This document shows, one piece after another, positions 9,664-18,222 of a DNA stretch of 64,000 nucleotides. The notes under the pieces are model-generated. The model was not told the DNA's origin. It did no database searches and was given only the letters and a program-made list of their open reading frames with translations. The DNA comes from Corallococcus coralloides DSM 2259 (GTDB taxonomy: Bacteria; Myxococcota; Myxococcia; Myxococcales; Myxococcaceae): positions 4,960,001-5,024,000 of the forward strand of contig NC_017030.1 in assembly GCF_000255295.1 (NCBI RefSeq), in the 5' to 3' direction. The position numbers were made by a program, and so were the translations under genes. The stretch's first letter is position 1. Every line of letters starts with the position of its first letter.

Positions 9664-10218
9664 ATGAGGACTGGTTTCCTGCTGGCCGCCGTGGCCGCGC
9701 TGTCCGGCTGCTACGAAGACCCGACCATCATCTACGGCAAGTCGCTGGACGGGATGACCTTCACGGTCACCGACCCGGCCATGGGCATCTACCCGAACAC
9801 CTCCGTGCTGGATGACCCGAACAACCCCTTCGCGGGCTCGGGCGTGGGCACGGAGACGAAGTGGCAGATCCAGTCCGGCGGGGACCCGGTGGCGGGCTAC
9901 TACGCGTGGGCGACGGTGCTCGCGAACGGGCCGTATGGCGAAGCGCAGTACTACGTGGCCGTCAACCTGGCCGCCATCTACCAGCGGGGCCGGGCGGACC
10001 AGGGCAGCCTGGCGCAGACGCGTGAGATGGCGGTGAAGGCCTACCAGTCCGTGCTCGACAACTTCCCGGACGCGGTGACGTACGACGCCTCCGGCACGGT
10101 GGCCTACGACCTGGTGACGCCCGCGTACAAGGGCGTCGTCGAGCTGGGCGGCACCGTGACGGGCGGCTGGGTGATGGTGAAGACCTCCAGTGGTGCGGAC
10201 CGGGCGGTGAAGCCATGA
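9664..10218 (+). CDS. Lipoprotein of unknown function in the glycosidase locus
   Basis: A 184-residue protein with a lipoprotein signal, MRTGFLLAAVAALSGC, and no aspartate at +2 (Tyr follows the cysteine), so outer-membrane or surface placement is plausible. I do not recognise a family. The mature part is mixed alpha/beta with a central segment rich in Tyr, Ala and Gln. The ATG follows an AGGGA ribosome site and lies 13 bases after the previous stop; a longer start at 9631 would overlap the upstream gene and spoil the lipobox. The stop overlaps the next ATG (ATGA). Confidence 0.8.
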   Translation: MRTGFLLAAVAALSGCYEDPTIIYGKSLDGMTFTVTDPAMGIYPNTSVLDDPNNPFAGSGVGTETKWQIQSGGDPVAGYYAWATVLANGPYGEAQYYVAVNLAAIYQRGRADQGSLAQTREMAVKAYQSVLDNFPDAVTYDASGTVAYDLVTPAYKGVVELGGTVTGGWVMVKTSSGADRAVKP

Positions 10219-10886
10219 AGAAGCCAGCGTGGGGACTGTTGCTGCTGCTCGCCGCCTGCCGCCCGGATCCGGGACCGGCGGACTACTCCGGCCAGGAGCT
10301 GCCGGACAACCAGAACCCCGACGGCGGGACGCAGCCCTCGGATCTGCTGCCGGGGCCGTTCCCCTACGAGGCCGGCAAGGCCCGCCTGATGGTGGGCATC
10401 TTCTACGAGACGGGCCGCTCGCAGGAGATCATCCTCGACAACATCGACTCCAACTTCTACCTCTACGAGAACACCGTCTACGTGGAGTCCGACCCGGACC
10501 ACATCGAGGGCAAGTCCTCGGACCGCATCGTCCAGAACGGCCAGCCGTGGATGGGCTTTGGCGTGCACTGGAAGCAGTCGCACAACTTCGATGCCTGGAA
10601 GACGCTCCACATCAGCATGAAGTCGTCTGACGCCGCCTTCGCAAGCGTGAAGATCGGCATGTCCCACGGCGTGGGCCCAGGCAATGAAAAGGGCTTCCAG
10701 CTGGATATCTCGAAGTACGGCTGGGCGAACGACGGCGAGTGGCACCACCTGGCCATCCCCGTCGCGGACTACGTCGCGGCGGGCCTGAAGCTCAACGACG
10801 TCTCTTCACCGTTCACCTTCGCGGCCGCGGGTGGCACGGCCGGTCAATTCATCCTGCTCGACAACCTGTACTTCACCGCGGACTAG
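10215..10886 (+). CDS. Lipoprotein with a putative carbohydrate-binding beta-sandwich
   Basis: A 223-residue lipoprotein (lipobox LLAAC) with a short Pro/Asp/Gly-rich tether and a C-terminal domain of about 170 residues. The pattern of that domain (WHHLAIPVADY and a terminal ILLDNLYFT strand) is like the galactose-binding-like modules of secreted glucan hydrolases. A glycan-binding role on the cell surface is an inference from this and from its position between two glycosidase genes. It is translationally coupled to the preceding lipoprotein gene. Confidence 0.75.
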   Translation: MKKPAWGLLLLLAACRPDPGPADYSGQELPDNQNPDGGTQPSDLLPGPFPYEAGKARLMVGIFYETGRSQEIILDNIDSNFYLYENTVYVESDPDHIEGKSSDRIVQNGQPWMGFGVHWKQSHNFDAWKTLHISMKSSDAAFASVKIGMSHGVGPGNEKGFQLDISKYGWANDGEWHHLAIPVADYVAAGLKLNDVSSPFTFAAAGGTAGQFILLDNLYFTAD

Positions 10887-10914
10887 GCAGGAACGCAGTG
10901 CCAGGAAGGGCGGG

Positions 10915-10939
10915 CCGGCTGTCGCCGTGTGACAGCCGG
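10915..10939 (+). terminator. Perfect 9-bp hairpin after the lipoprotein pair
   Basis: CCGGCTGTC and GACAGCCGG form a perfect stem around a 7-base loop, 28 bases after the lipoprotein stop. No T-run follows, so it may attenuate or protect the transcript 3' end rather than act as a classical intrinsic terminator. It suggests that the GH3 gene beyond has partly separate expression. Confidence 0.45.
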
Positions 10940-11039
10940 AACGCTCGAGCCTTGTCTTGACGCCGCCGTCACGCCCCCGCGTGCGGTGTCGCCAGGGCAG
11001 GGATGCGGTTGCTGTTCCTACTCAAGGAGTCATCCCCCA

Positions 11040-14000
11040 ATGTCTGAATCCTTGCCGCAATTGTCAAGCAGGGGCGCAAGCCCATGTCTCCATGAAGCAC
11101 CGCGTGTCTGGTTATTACAGGCCTTCACCGCGGTGCTCATGCTGGTGTCTTTCCTGGGCGCATCCAACGCCCACGCGCAGACGAACGTCGCGCTGAACAA
11201 GACCACCTATACCTCTTCCGCGGAGGCTCCATTCCTGGGCCAGTACGCGGTGGACGGCGACGGTGGCACCCGCTGGGCCAGTGGCTTCACGGCGAACGAA
11301 TGGATCACCGTGGACCTGGGCCAGACGCGCACCATCTCGCGCGTGGTGCTCACCTGGGAGGCGGCCTACGCCACGGTCTACAAAATCCAGGTCTCCACCA
11401 ACAACACCACCTTCACCGACGCGCTGACGGTGAACACCGGCGATGGCGCGACGGACGACCTGTCCCTGCCGTCCGGCATCACGGGCCGCTACGTCCGCAT
11501 GCAGGGCGTCACCCGCGCGCTGCCGGCGTATGGCTATTCGCTGTGGGAGTTCGCCGTCTATGAGACGGGCGGCACGCCGCCTCCCACCAACACGGACCTG
11601 GCGCGCAACCGGTCGGCCACCGCTTCCAGCGTGGAGGCGGACGCCGCGGGGCTCCAGCCGGGCTTCGCGTTCGACGGCGACGTCAACACGCGCTGGGCCT
11701 CCGCGCAGGGCGTGGATCCGCAGTGGATCCGCGTGGACCTGGGCTCGTCCCAGGTGGTGGGCAAGGTGGTGCTGGACTGGGAGGGCGCGTACGGCAAGAC
11801 GTACACGATTGACGGCTCCAACAACGACACCAGCTGGACCACGCTCAACACGGTGACCAACGGCGCCATTGGCCGGCGGGAGATTCCGGTCTCCGGCACC
11901 TGGCGCTACATCCGCATGCGCGGCACGGAGCGCGGCACGGGCTACGGCTATTCGCTGTGGTCCTTCGAGGTCTACCAGAACGGAGGCACCACGCCGCCGC
12001 CCACGCAGACCACCAACCAGACCATCAAGCTGAACTTCCCGGAGCTGGCGTACGCGAAGATCAACGTGTCGCCCGCGCCGCTGTCGGTGACGCCGGTACC
12101 GGAGGAGGGCAACACCACGCCGTCCGTGCGCAACCCGCCCGGGCCCTTCACCTACCAGCTCACGTTCCCGCCCAACACGACGGTGACGCTGTCGAAGAAC
12201 CAGTTCTCTCCCACGCAGCCCAACACGGACATCCGTCTGGCGGTGGTGGACTACAATGGCGTGCAGCAGCGAGCACAGTCCGTCACGGCGCTGGCGGTGC
12301 AGGGCGCGGACTGGAACGTCGAAATCTTCTCCACGGGCAATGGTCCCACGGACCCTCGCGACCCCACCATCATCCCGGACCCGTACGTGGCGCCCGCGCC
12401 GCTGCCGGTGGCCGGGGCGTTCCGTCTGGCCGCGCCGGGCAACAACGCGATGATCACCGCGACCCGCCGGCCCACGCTGTCGTGGGCGACGGTGACGGGC
12501 GCGACGAACTACAAGCTCTACGTCAACCTCACCCGCAACGACTACGACTGGATGGCGGCGGGCAACCTGCTGGACAGGTACACGCAGGTGGCGTCGCAGA
12601 CGGGCACGTCCTTCACCTTCACGGAGGACCTGCCGGACCGCTGGACGTACAAGTGGTACGTCGTGGCCACGCTGTCGGGTGGCAGCACGTCGCGCTCGGA
12701 CATCGGCAACTTCAGCGTGTACCTGCCGGTGGTGGAGACGCAGGCGGACGGCGTCAACCTCATCAATGGCATCCGCGACCTGAACAAGAACGGGACGATT
12801 GAACCGTACGAGGACTGGCACAACCCCATCTCCGTGCGCGTGAACGACCTCCTGGGCCGCATGACGCTGCGCGAGAAGGCGCTGCAGATGTTCTACGACG
12901 CCAAGACGTACCCGGAGGCCGGCTTCCAGATGGGGCCTCTGTCGCCCACGGACATCCCCATGTTCCAGAAGGCGTCCGCGGCCACTCGCCTGGGCATCCC
13001 GCACATCGACGCGGGTGACACCATCCACGGATACAAGACGAGCTGGCCCACGCAGCCGGCGCTGGCGGCCACGCGCGACCTGGACACCATCTACGAGATG
13101 GGTGACATCCAGCGCCGCGAGCAGCTGGCCATTGGCAGCCGGGGCACGCTGTCGCCGCTGGCGGAGGTGAACACCAAGGTCCTGTATCCGCGCACCCAGG
13201 AGGGCAACGGCGAGGACGCGGACCTGGCGGCGGGCATCACCCGCGCGCTCATCGCGGGCCTCCAGGGCGGTCCGGAGGTCAATCCGAGCTCCATCTGGGT
13301 GACGACGAAGCACTGGCCGGGGCAGGGCGCTGGCGGTGAGGCGGGCATCACCTACGACGGCACCACCATCCACTACCACATGCGTCCGTGGCACGCGGCC
13401 ATCGAGGCGGGCACCAGCGGCATCATGCCGGGCTACGCGGGCAGCTGGCTCTTGGGGCCGGAGGGCTACGGCGCGGGTGACAACCCGGGCATCCTCAACT
13501 ACCTGCGCAACCAGCTGAAGTACGACGGCGTCATCTGCTCGGACTGGCTGCCTTCGGGTTCGTGGGTGCGCTCCGCCACGGCGGGCTCGGACGTGATGGG
13601 CGGCGCGACGCCGCAGGCCATGGCCAACTTCGAGAACGAGGTCCCCGTCGCGCGCATCAACGACTCCGTGCGCCGCATCCTGGACCTGAAGTTCCGCCTG
13701 GGCATCTTCGAGGATCCGTACAAGCAGGGCCCGGCCGGCACGTCCCAGTGGCACACCGCGGACAGCAAGGCCGCGGTGCGCCGGGCGGCCCAGGAGTCCA
13801 TGACGCTGCTCAAGAACGACGGCGCGCTGCCCATCCGGCTGCCGGCGGGCGGCAGGCTGGTCATCGCGGGCCCTCGCGCGGACGACATGTCCTGCATGGT
13901 GACCTGGCGTTCGGACTTCCACGGCACCGAGTTCGGCGACCCGACCATCTACGCGGCGGTGAAGGCGCGCGCGGAGGCCGCGGGGCTCACGGTCTACAAG

Positions 14001-15539
14001 GACAACGCCCCCGCGGGCGTGACGCCGGACGCGGCCATCGTGGTGGTGGGGGAGAGCTACTTCACCCACGGCACGGAGTGGGACAAGGAGAAGCCGTACC
14101 TGCCGGGCGACCCGATTGGCCCGGCCCACGACGCGAAGTGGGGCGACCAGTACGGCATCATCAACAGCTTCAGGTCGCGGGGCATCCCCACGACGGTGGT
14201 GTTGATCAGCCCGCGTCCCTATGTGCTGACGAACGTGGTGCCGCTCTCCAACGCGCTGATGCTGGCGTACCGCCCGGGCGACATGGGCGGCTACGCGGTG
14301 GCGGACGTGCTGTTCGGTGACGTGCTGCCTCGGGGCAAGACGCCCTGGCAGCTGCCGCGCGGCATGAACCAGATCGGCACGGACGTGGAGAACAACCAGC
14401 TGGAGAAGTGGGACCTGCCGTTCGACCTGGGCGCGACGGACGCGGAGCGCGCGGCCATCCGCCAGAAGATCGCGACGGGCCAGCCGGTGCCGCCCACGTA
14501 CGGCAACCCGCTGTTCCAGTACGGCGCGGGCATCCAGGGCTTCGGCCTGACGGACGCGACGCCTCCCGTGGCGTTCAACCTGCTGACGCCGTCGAACAAC
14601 CTGGTCATCACCGGCACGCGTCCGGCGTTCACCTGGGCGGCGAGCAGCGACCCCCAGACGGGCGTCCAGCGTTACGAGGTGTACCTGGATGGTGGTGCGA
14701 TGCCGGTGGCCATCACCAGGACGCCGTCAGCGGCGCTGGACGGGCTGAAGCTGGCGAACGGGGTGCACACCTGGTTCGTGAAGGCGTTCAACTGGGCGAA
14801 CGGCGTCACGCAGTCCGCGACGTTCACCTTCACGCTGAACGACACGACGCCGCCCGCGGCCTTCGCGGCGCTGTCGCCGTCGGCCGGGCAGGCGGTGCCG
14901 GGCACGTCCACGCGCTTCATCTGGGAGCAGACGACGGACGTGGGCGCGGGCGTGGCGGAGTACGTCCTCATCGTGGACGGCACGGACCGCGGGCCCTCCA
15001 TCCTGCGCAGCACGCCGGTGCCGGCGGGCACGAACCTGGCGCGGGGCAAGAACGCCTACGCCACGTCCGTGGAGTTCGGCAGCGCGAACGACGCGGTGGA
15101 CGGCAGCCTGGCGACGCGCTGGTCCAGCGTGGGCACGGCGACCACGGGCGACACGGAGTCCATCACCATCGACCTGGGGGCCATCTACTCGCTCAAGCGC
15201 ATCGTGCTGAACTGGGAGGCCGCGTACGGCCGGCGCTACGTGCTGGAGGCGTCGCTGGACGGCTCCACCAACTGGACGGCGCTGCGGACGGTGGACACCG
15301 GCGACGGTGGCATCGACGACTGGACGGTGGCCGGCGTGGGCCGCTTCGTGCGCATGCGCGGCGTGCAGCGTGCGACGGCGTACGGCTACTCGCTGTGGGA
15401 GTTCGAGGTGTACGGCGTGGGCACGGAGCAGACCACGCTGAACGGTCTGTCCACGGGATCGCACACGTGGCGCGTGCGCGCGGTGGACGGCGCGAACAAC
15501 ACCACGCTGTCCTCGGGGCCCATCACCTTCACGAAGTAG
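11040..15539 (+). CDS. Secreted GH3 glycoside hydrolase with three discoidin (F5/8 type C) modules
   Basis: A 1499-residue exported enzyme. The signal peptide has an unusually long N-region and ends AHA-Q near residue 46. Two F5/8 type C (CBM32-like) domains follow at about 47-177 and 186-315, then an uncharacterised stretch and a fibronectin-like segment to about 570. A complete GH3 barrel and C-domain spans about 573-1170, with the nucleophile Asp835 in ICSDWLPSG and KHWPG before it. Two Ig/FN3-like repeats and a third discoidin domain (about 1330-1460) complete it. GH3 members of this type cleave beta-1,3/1,4-glucans or cello-oligosaccharides. I chose ATG 11040 for its AAGGAG site (11024-11029). 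Confidence 0.93.
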   Translation: MSESLPQLSSRGASPCLHEAPRVWLLQAFTAVLMLVSFLGASNAHAQTNVALNKTTYTSSAEAPFLGQYAVDGDGGTRWASGFTANEWITVDLGQTRTISRVVLTWEAAYATVYKIQVSTNNTTFTDALTVNTGDGATDDLSLPSGITGRYVRMQGVTRALPAYGYSLWEFAVYETGGTPPPTNTDLARNRSATASSVEADAAGLQPGFAFDGDVNTRWASAQGVDPQWIRVDLGSSQVVGKVVLDWEGAYGKTYTIDGSNNDTSWTTLNTVTNGAIGRREIPVSGTWRYIRMRGTERGTGYGYSLWSFEVYQNGGTTPPPTQTTNQTIKLNFPELAYAKINVSPAPLSVTPVPEEGNTTPSVRNPPGPFTYQLTFPPNTTVTLSKNQFSPTQPNTDIRLAVVDYNGVQQRAQSVTALAVQGADWNVEIFSTGNGPTDPRDPTIIPDPYVAPAPLPVAGAFRLAAPGNNAMITATRRPTLSWATVTGATNYKLYVNLTRNDYDWMAAGNLLDRYTQVASQTGTSFTFTEDLPDRWTYKWYVVATLSGGSTSRSDIGNFSVYLPVVETQADGVNLINGIRDLNKNGTIEPYEDWHNPISVRVNDLLGRMTLREKALQMFYDAKTYPEAGFQMGPLSPTDIPMFQKASAATRLGIPHIDAGDTIHGYKTSWPTQPALAATRDLDTIYEMGDIQRREQLAIGSRGTLSPLAEVNTKVLYPRTQEGNGEDADLAAGITRALIAGLQGGPEVNPSSIWVTTKHWPGQGAGGEAGITYDGTTIHYHMRPWHAAIEAGTSGIMPGYAGSWLLGPEGYGAGDNPGILNYLRNQLKYDGVICSDWLPSGSWVRSATAGSDVMGGATPQAMANFENEVPVARINDSVRRILDLKFRLGIFEDPYKQGPAGTSQWHTADSKAAVRRAAQESMTLLKNDGALPIRLPAGGRLVIAGPRADDMSCMVTWRSDFHGTEFGDPTIYAAVKARAEAAGLTVYKDNAPAGVTPDAAIVVVGESYFTHGTEWDKEKPYLPGDPIGPAHDAKWGDQYGIINSFRSRGIPTTVVLISPRPYVLTNVVPLSNALMLAYRPGDMGGYAVADVLFGDVLPRGKTPWQLPRGMNQIGTDVENNQLEKWDLPFDLGATDAERAAIRQKIATGQPVPPTYGNPLFQYGAGIQGFGLTDATPPVAFNLLTPSNNLVITGTRPAFTWAASSDPQTGVQRYEVYLDGGAMPVAITRTPSAALDGLKLANGVHTWFVKAFNWANGVTQSATFTFTLNDTTPPAAFAALSPSAGQAVPGTSTRFIWEQTTDVGAGVAEYVLIVDGTDRGPSILRSTPVPAGTNLARGKNAYATSVEFGSANDAVDGSLATRWSSVGTATTGDTESITIDLGAIYSLKRIVLNWEAAYGRRYVLEASLDGSTNWTALRTVDTGDGGIDDWTVAGVGRFVRMRGVQRATAYGYSLWEFEVYGVGTEQTTLNGLSTGSHTWRVRAVDGANNTTLSSGPITFTK

Positions 15540-15561
15540 GGTGAGGGTTTGAGGTGAGGTG

Positions 15562-15599
15562 AGGGGCGGCCGGAGCGACGGCCGCCCCTCTTTCATTTC
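15562..15599 (+). terminator. Rho-independent terminator after the GH3 gene
   Basis: An 11-bp perfect stem, AGGGGCGGCCG (15562-15572) with CGGCCGCCCCT (15579-15589), is followed by a TCTTTCATTT tail. It closes the glycosidase locus and argues that the next gene starts downstream of it. Confidence 0.85.
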
Positions 15600-15612
15600 C
15601 AGCACGACCCGG

Positions 15613-17310
15613 GTGAACGCCCGGGTCCGTATCCGTGTCGTGCTCCTGTCCTGGCTCAGACGCTTCGCGCTGCCGTGCTTCGTCCTGGGCGTGATGGGCT
15701 GCGAGTCCGGCGAGACGCCCCTGGAACCGCCGGACGCGGTGGAGGGGGCGCTGGCAGCCACGGTGGAGCGCTACGACTTCGCCTTCGATCTCACCACGGG
15801 AGAGGCGTCGTCCCGGTTGTGGCTGGACGTGGAGGCGGGCGCGCGGGGCTGCGTGTCGCTTCCGGCTCGCGCGGTGGTGACGGACGCGCGGTGGGACGGT
15901 GCGCCTGCCGAAGGCTTCCGCGTGGCGGACGGTCGGCTGGAGGTCTGTGGCGTGGCGCCGGTGGAGGGCCCCTTGTGGCTCGACAGCCGCCTGCGTGTGC
16001 CGGAGGCCACGGTGCCCTACACGCAGGTGGGGTTCTCACGGCGGTTGGATGCGCAGGGCCGTCCCTTCACGTATCTGCTGGGATGGCTGGAGTCCTGCGA
16101 CCTCTTCGGCCCGTGTGACACGGCGCCCGGGCGGCTGGCGCACTTCACCTTCGACATCACGCACTCGCCCGACGAGGTGGTGTTGTGTCCGGGAAGCCTG
16201 TCGCGGCGGGATGAAACACATACGCGCTGCGAGCTGCTGGGGACACGGGCTCCCACGTACTCCGCCTTCATGGTCGCGTCGCATCCGGCGTGGGAGCGCA
16301 CGCGGCTGGTGGACACGGACGTAGGGCGCGTGGAGCTGTATGAGCCGCCAGGGGGACTGCTCGGGCCGGCGATTGACGCGGGCACGGTGGCGGAGTTCCT
16401 GGCGTGGATGACGGCGCGCTTCGGGCCGCTGCCCTATGGCCCCGAGCTGCGCGTGGCCAGCGGGCGCACGGACTGGCTGGGCATGGAGCACCCGGCCAAC
16501 ATCGTGCTGCGCGACGACCTGCCATGGATGGGCGGACCCTATGCCAACGTGACGATGCACACGTTGATGCATGAAATCGTGCACCAGTGGGCGGGAGACC
16601 GGACGACGCTGGCGAGCGCGGCGGACTACCCGTGGAAGGAGGCGGTGGCGGAGTACCTCACGTATGTCTTCGAGGACGAGCACCGGAACGAAGAGGCCGC
16701 GGTCACGCTGGCGTACTGGGACCGGCTGGCGCGGACGGCCTCCTACCATCTGCGTCCAAGCGACTCTCCCGCGCCGCCCTTCCTCTCCTTCGTGAATGAC
16801 ATCTACGGCACGGGCCCGATGATCCTCCTGGTGCAGCTGGAGTCGCTGCTGGGACGGGAGCAGGTGCTGGCGGGGCTCCAGGCGTTCCTGGCGGAGCCGG
16901 GAGTCCGGAGCATCGAGGACCTGCGCCATGCGCTCGAAGGCGCTTCGGGACGGGACCTGCGGCGCTACTTCGACACCTGGGTGGATGGGGAAGGGGAGCC
17001 GGACTGGCCGTACCTCCAGGTGGAGTGGAGCCAGGACGAGCTGCTCACGCTGACGGTGACGCAGCGGACGGCGAGCGGGAAGGTGTATCCCTGCGCGGTG
17101 GAACTGGAGCTTCAGGGCGCGGCGCCAGAGGAGCGACGGCGGGTCACGGTCTCGTACGGCCTGGAGCCGGAGTCCGCGACGGCGGGCCTCACGGTGGAAG
17201 GGCTGCCGTGGAAGGTCCAGCAGGTCGCGGTGGATCCGCGCAATCGCCTGGTCAATCGCAGGAGCCTGGGGCTGGCTCGGGAGCCCGCTCCCCAGCGCTG
17301 GCGGTTGTGA
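15613..17310 (+). CDS. M1-family-like metallopeptidase, probable lipoprotein
   Basis: A zinc aminopeptidase-like protein of about 565 residues. The M1 signature HEIVHQW (His320, Glu321, His324) is followed exactly 18 residues later by the third ligand, Glu343, in WKEAVAEYL. The exopeptidase motif normally GAMEN reads GMEHP here, so substrate specificity may differ. The N-terminus has a hydrophobic segment ending LGVMGC, a weak lipobox. The frame is open back to 15559, but that would begin inside the upstream terminator, so I place the start at GTG 15613 (GTG 15640 is the alternative); no clear ribosome site helps. Confidence 0.82.
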   Translation: MNARVRIRVVLLSWLRRFALPCFVLGVMGCESGETPLEPPDAVEGALAATVERYDFAFDLTTGEASSRLWLDVEAGARGCVSLPARAVVTDARWDGAPAEGFRVADGRLEVCGVAPVEGPLWLDSRLRVPEATVPYTQVGFSRRLDAQGRPFTYLLGWLESCDLFGPCDTAPGRLAHFTFDITHSPDEVVLCPGSLSRRDETHTRCELLGTRAPTYSAFMVASHPAWERTRLVDTDVGRVELYEPPGGLLGPAIDAGTVAEFLAWMTARFGPLPYGPELRVASGRTDWLGMEHPANIVLRDDLPWMGGPYANVTMHTLMHEIVHQWAGDRTTLASAADYPWKEAVAEYLTYVFEDEHRNEEAAVTLAYWDRLARTASYHLRPSDSPAPPFLSFVNDIYGTGPMILLVQLESLLGREQVLAGLQAFLAEPGVRSIEDLRHALEGASGRDLRRYFDTWVDGEGEPDWPYLQVEWSQDELLTLTVTQRTASGKVYPCAVELELQGAAPEERRRVTVSYGLEPESATAGLTVEGLPWKVQQVAVDPRNRLVNRRSLGLAREPAPQRWRL

Positions 17311-17312
17311 AC

Positions 17313-17354
17313 CGTGAAAAGGAAAGCCCCTCGGGCCAGGGGGGCGCGAGGGGC
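17313..17354 (-). terminator. Rho-independent terminator for the SRPBCC gene
   Basis: On the minus strand GCCCCTCG (17347-17354) pairs with CGAGGGGC (17326-17333) and is followed by TTTCCTTTTC. It sits between the convergent peptidase and SRPBCC genes and could work in both directions. Confidence 0.75.
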
Positions 17355-17381
17355 AGGGGGACGCGAGATGGCGGCCCGGGG

Positions 17382-18035
17382 CTACGGGGTGGGCGCGGCG
17401 ACGGCGGGCGTGCCTTCCGCGGGCGCGGGCGTGGCGGCAGCGGCTTCCTCGGCGGCCTTGGCCTCGGCGACCTTACGGGCGGCTTCGGCCTCCGCGCGCT
17501 TCGTGGCCTCGGCCTGGGCGGCGGTCTTCATGCTGGCGAGGCCCTTCTCGAAGTCCTTGCCCACCATCTGGTCCATGTCCATGAACAGGCAGAACGCCTT
17601 GGTCACGAAGCTGTGCTGGCCGGCCATTTCCCAGCTGACGTTGGTTCCGCCATCGGCGGGCTTGAACGTGAAGGTGGTGATGTTGGTGGAGGCGAAGGGC
17701 TTGATGAACGACAGCTTGACGCGGATGGACTCGTTGGTCTTGGCCTCCTCGATGGTCATGTTGCCCTCACCGACGTCGTCGTTGCCGGTCCACGCATAGG
17801 TGGCCCCAACGCCCGATTCCGCGCCGCCGAAGGTCCGCTTCAGGTTCGGGTCGATGTTGTCCCAGGGAGACCACTGGTTCCACTGGTGGAAGTCATTGAC
17901 CAGACCGAACGCGATGTCGGGAGTGCCCGGCACGGTGGCGGAGCGCGTGACGGTGAAGGTATCCGGGCGGGTGGCGACAAAGCCGGCGAACAGCGCGAGC
18001 GCGGCGACGACGCCAATGGCAATCTTCTTGAACAT
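17382..18035 (-). CDS. SRPBCC-fold protein with membrane anchor and charged Ala-rich tail
   Basis: A 217-residue protein. Residues 1-22 are a membrane anchor or signal peptide (MFKKIAIGVVAALALFAGF). Residues about 28-165 match the polyketide cyclase/START-like (SRPBCC) pattern, with the typical NDFHQWNQWSPWDN start and a helix at the end. The last 45 residues are an Ala/Glu/Lys coiled-coil-like stretch followed by Pro/Ala-rich sequence. SRPBCC folds bind small hydrophobic ligands; the ligand here is unknown. It is transcribed away from the beta-propeller gene. Confidence 0.82.
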   Translation of the reverse strand: MFKKIAIGVVAALALFAGFVATRPDTFTVTRSATVPGTPDIAFGLVNDFHQWNQWSPWDNIDPNLKRTFGGAESGVGATYAWTGNDDVGEGNMTIEEAKTNESIRVKLSFIKPFASTNITTFTFKPADGGTNVSWEMAGQHSFVTKAFCLFMDMDQMVGKDFEKGLASMKTAAQAEATKRAEAEAARKVAEAKAAEEAAAATPAPAEGTPAVAAPTP

Positions 18036-18222
18036 GAAGTTCCTCGAAAGGGTCCCCTGGACGGGGGGGCCAAGTCTTAGGCCGCCCGTTCGGTCCGGCT
18101 CAAGCCCCCCAGCGCGCGGCCCACCATGACGCAGCGTGCGGCGCGGGTCCTCGCGGCCTTTTGCTTCGAAACCGCTTCAAGCCTCGCTCCTGAGCGGCTA
18201 TGCGCCCTCTCGGATTCGCACC

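Noticed and set aside
11115-14129. A 1004-codon minus-strand open frame opposite the GH3 gene
   Set aside because: Low-complexity Arg/Gly/Ala sequence; the plus strand encodes a complete GH3 enzyme.
17025-18080. Plus-strand frame over the end of the peptidase and the SRPBCC gene
   Set aside because: Gly/Arg-rich and it crosses a terminator; the minus-strand SRPBCC gene has a membrane anchor and a recognisable fold.
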